DNA of 7,837 bases from contig JAQVHJ010000096.1 of the NCBI GenBank assembly GCA_028696285.1, positions 1 through 7,837 of the forward strand. Reading direction: 5' to 3'. The position numbers were made by a program, and so were the translations under genes. How positions within the stretch are numbered: the stretch's first letter is position 1; the number at the start of each line of letters is the position of its first letter. The notes beneath the pieces were generated by a model. That model made no database searches, was not told the DNA's origin, and worked only from the letters and a program-made list of their open reading frames with translations. This document shows positions 6,547 through 7,837 of this stretch, piece after piece. This stretch comes from a bacterium. Lineage in GTDB: Bacteria > AUK180 > JAQVHJ01.

Positions 6547-7563
6547 CTATGCATTCCTCAGAGCTTCCGCGGCAATTTCCGGCGGCATGGGATTGATATA
6601 GAATCCTGTTCCCCATTCAAATCCGGCAACCTTTGTAATTCTGGGAATTACTTCGAAGTGCCAATGGAAGTCATGTTTAATTGTCTGCCAGTACCCTTCC
6701 TGCGGAATTTTGTTCGGAACATCGTGAAGAATCCAGTTATATGATGGATTGCCCAATACTTTATATAATTTACTGAAGAATTTTTTTGTAATGTCAGCGA
6801 GTGCCATTATCTCTTCCTTTCCAACCATAGTGAAGTCATCTGAATGTTCTTTCGGCAAGATCCATGTTTCGAACGGGAATCTTGGGGCGTAGGGCATGAT
6901 TGCTACAATCTTTTCATTTTCAACAACAACTCTTTTTCTTGTCATTAGTTCCTGGCTGATTATATCGCAAAAAATACACCGTTCTTTTAACTGGTAATGC
7001 AGCCGTGCGCCATCGAGTTCTTCCTTAATTTTCTTGGGGGTTACAGGAAGAGCGATTAACTGCGAAAATGGGTGTGAGATATTCGATGTTCCGGATAACG
7101 GTCCTTGATTTTTAAATACGAGCACATACCGAAACCGGGAATCTTTTTTCAGATCCATTATCCTGTCACGGTATGCCCAGAAGATTTTTTCTGTTTGGTT
7201 CGTATCCATTGTGGCAAAGTTATCGTGGTGATAGGGTGTCTCAACGATTATTTCATGAGCTCCAATCCCGTTCATGTAATCAAATAGCCCAAATCCACGG
7301 CTTCCAATATCACCTTCAATCCTGAGAACCGGGGTTGCGTTGGGGAAACCTCGGATCCACCAACCGGGTTGATCTTTTCCGGAATCACCTTTTCTGTATG
7401 AAAACAACTCAGGCGGAGTCATTTGTTCATTACCTTCACAAAACGGGCAATGCTCAGGGTCTTCCTGTTTTGATTCTGTTTTAAAATCATCAGGGCGCCT
7501 TGCACGTTCAGTTGCAATAATTATCCAGGCTTGTGTAACGGGGTCTTTTCTGATTTCAGGCAT
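6547..7563 (-). CDS. galT: galactose-1-phosphate uridylyltransferase-like protein with HPF instead of HPH
   Basis: A 338-residue member of the GalT branch of the HIT superfamily. It opens with the typical PEIRKDPVTQAWIIIATERA. The first zinc set is kept: Cys39/Cys42 (CPFC), His112 or 113, and His164. A second set is also present: Cys196/Cys199 (CIFC), His240 and a C-terminal His near HDFHWHFEVIPR (297-308). The active-site segment reads SNISHPFSQLIALP: Phe166 occupies the position of the His nucleophile that forms the UMP-enzyme intermediate in GalT. The activity is therefore uncertain. ATG 7563 is chosen because GAGGAGG (7573-7579) lies 9 nt upstream; an ATG at 7587 would include that site. 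The stop is TAG, adjoining rfaE1. The family call is firm, the function less so. Confidence 0.85.
   Translation of the reverse strand: MPEIRKDPVTQAWIIIATERARRPDDFKTESKQEDPEHCPFCEGNEQMTPPELFSYRKGDSGKDQPGWWIRGFPNATPVLRIEGDIGSRGFGLFDYMNGIGAHEIIVETPYHHDNFATMDTNQTEKIFWAYRDRIMDLKKDSRFRYVLVFKNQGPLSGTSNISHPFSQLIALPVTPKKIKEELDGARLHYQLKERCIFCDIISQELMTRKRVVVENEKIVAIMPYAPRFPFETWILPKEHSDDFTMVGKEEIMALADITKKFFSKLYKVLGNPSYNWILHDVPNKIPQEGYWQTIKHDFHWHFEVIPRITKVAGFEWGTGFYINPMPPEIAAEALRNA
6555..6559 (-). promoter_or_regulatory. ribosome binding site deciding the rfaE1 start
   Basis: GAGGA on the minus strand, 9 nt before ATG 6545 and directly adjacent to ATG 6554. The spacing favours the later start. A weaker GGAAG further upstream could serve the earlier ATG, so some doubt remains. 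Confidence 0.55.
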
Positions 7564-7572
7564 TTTATTATT

Positions 7573-7579
7573 CCTCCTC
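7573..7579 (-). promoter_or_regulatory. ribosome binding site deciding the galT start
   Basis: GAGGAGG on the minus strand, 9 nt before ATG 7563. It also forms the last Glu codons of the upstream reading frame, so it works as an intercistronic signal. Confidence 0.8.
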
Positions 7580-7720
7580 AAAATCATTAATAATTGTATT
7601 GATTATGAAAAAAACAAAGTCAATATTTTTCTCGGAGTTAAGCGGATCTCCATTAAAAAAATAAACATTTCCTTTTTCCTCCAATGCTGCAGGGTGCCCG
7701 TCTATGACATTCCTCCAGCG

Positions 7721-7755
7721 AAGCAGTACCTTTCCTGATGCAGGAAAGGTAGCTT
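7721..7755. repeat. strong inverted repeat (stem-loop)
   Basis: TACCTTTCCTG (7727-7737) and CAGGAAAGGTA (7741-7751) are perfect complements around a 3-base loop. AAGC (7721-7724) can pair with GCTT (7752-7755) across a 2-base bulge, lengthening the stem. On the minus strand it lies inside the coding-like frame about 19 nt after the TAG. No T-run follows on either strand, so a normal intrinsic terminator is not supported. Confidence 0.75.
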
Positions 7756-7837
7756 TATATGAACAATCATAAACCTAGTAATATTTCTTTGATTCTGATG
7801 TGAAGCAGTAATTGCAATTTGCAAAATTTTCCGAGTT

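Larger units (their letters stand above)
7568..7837 (-). pseudogene. 3' end of an unidentified gene upstream of galT, interrupted by an in-frame TAG
   Basis: On the minus strand one frame runs from the window edge (7837) to TAA at 7570-7568, broken once by TAG at 7777-7775. The 68 codons after the TAG look clearly coding: they include YKATFPASGKVLLRW and GHPAALEEKGNVYFFNG, and end in an acidic EEE tail 4 bases before the galT ATG. They contain no ATG or GTG and only one poorly placed TTG, so the protein must begin upstream. The 20 codons before the TAG are less convincing, and all three minus-strand frames are open there, so a frameshift is as possible as a nonsense codon. The GxPAxxxxGNVYxF pattern faintly recalls the C-terminal strands of amidotransferase-like domains attached to glycosidases. 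I do not recognise the family with confidence. Confidence 0.55.

Noticed and set aside
7564..7587. Earlier ATG of galT at 7587
   Set aside because: It would place the strong GAGGAGG inside the coding region and add eight residues not typical of the family; it also overlaps the end of the upstream frame.
7593..7623. Possible minus-strand promoter for galT (TTGACT at 7618-7623, TACAAT at 7593-7598)
   Set aside because: The spacing is 19 nt, which is long, and the site lies inside the coding-like end of the upstream gene, where such AT-rich matches are expected by chance. An internal promoter cannot be excluded.

Overview
The window reads as a piece of a Gram-negative, probably uncultured bacterial genome of moderate-to-low GC. 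The evidence is a set of KDO and ADP-heptose genes (an outer membrane with LPS) and two predicted lipoproteins. No 16S or other taxonomic marker is present, so I do not assign a phylum.

Left half, plus strand (1-3150): six tightly packed co-directional genes. They are the C-terminal end of an ArsP/DUF318-type permease, a cysteine-rich DGC-type putative zinc-binding protein, an 81-residue cytosolic thioredoxin-like protein (CPKC), a DUF1573 lipoprotein with a TCGCT motif, a thioredoxin-fold lipoprotein (CVPC), and a CcdA-type membrane thiol transporter. The parts fit a relay carrying electrons from a cytosolic dithiol protein, across the membrane through CcdA, to an anchored extracytoplasmic thioredoxin. 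DUF1573 would be a possible client, and a permease sits in the same operon. The relay is inferred from domains and gene order.

Middle (3151-3567): a 417-base gap between convergent operons with no convincing gene. It holds two overlapping palindromes (3353-3374) and four tandem degenerate heptamers (3385-3412). An 11-bp tandem duplication (3561-3582) sits on the end of kdsA.

Right half, minus strand (7570 down to 3568): galT-like, rfaE1, rfaE2, kdsB and kdsA, overlapping or abutting one another. rfaE1 and rfaE2 are the separated kinase and adenylyltransferase halves of HldE and make ADP-heptose. KdsA and KdsB make KDO and CMP-KDO. Together they supply inner-core LPS sugars. KdsA carries the Cys/His/Glu/Asp set of the metal-dependent class. 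The GalT-like protein keeps its zinc ligands, but the position of the catalytic nucleophilic His of the HPH motif is Phe (HPF), so its activity as a uridylyltransferase is doubtful.

Right edge (7568-7837, minus strand): the 3' end of an unidentified gene lies just upstream of galT. Its last 68 codons look clearly coding but have no start codon and are preceded by an in-frame TAG. A strong 11-bp stem-loop follows about 20 nt downstream of that TAG. A nonsense mutation, a frameshift or an assembly error is the simplest explanation; programmed readthrough is a speculative alternative.
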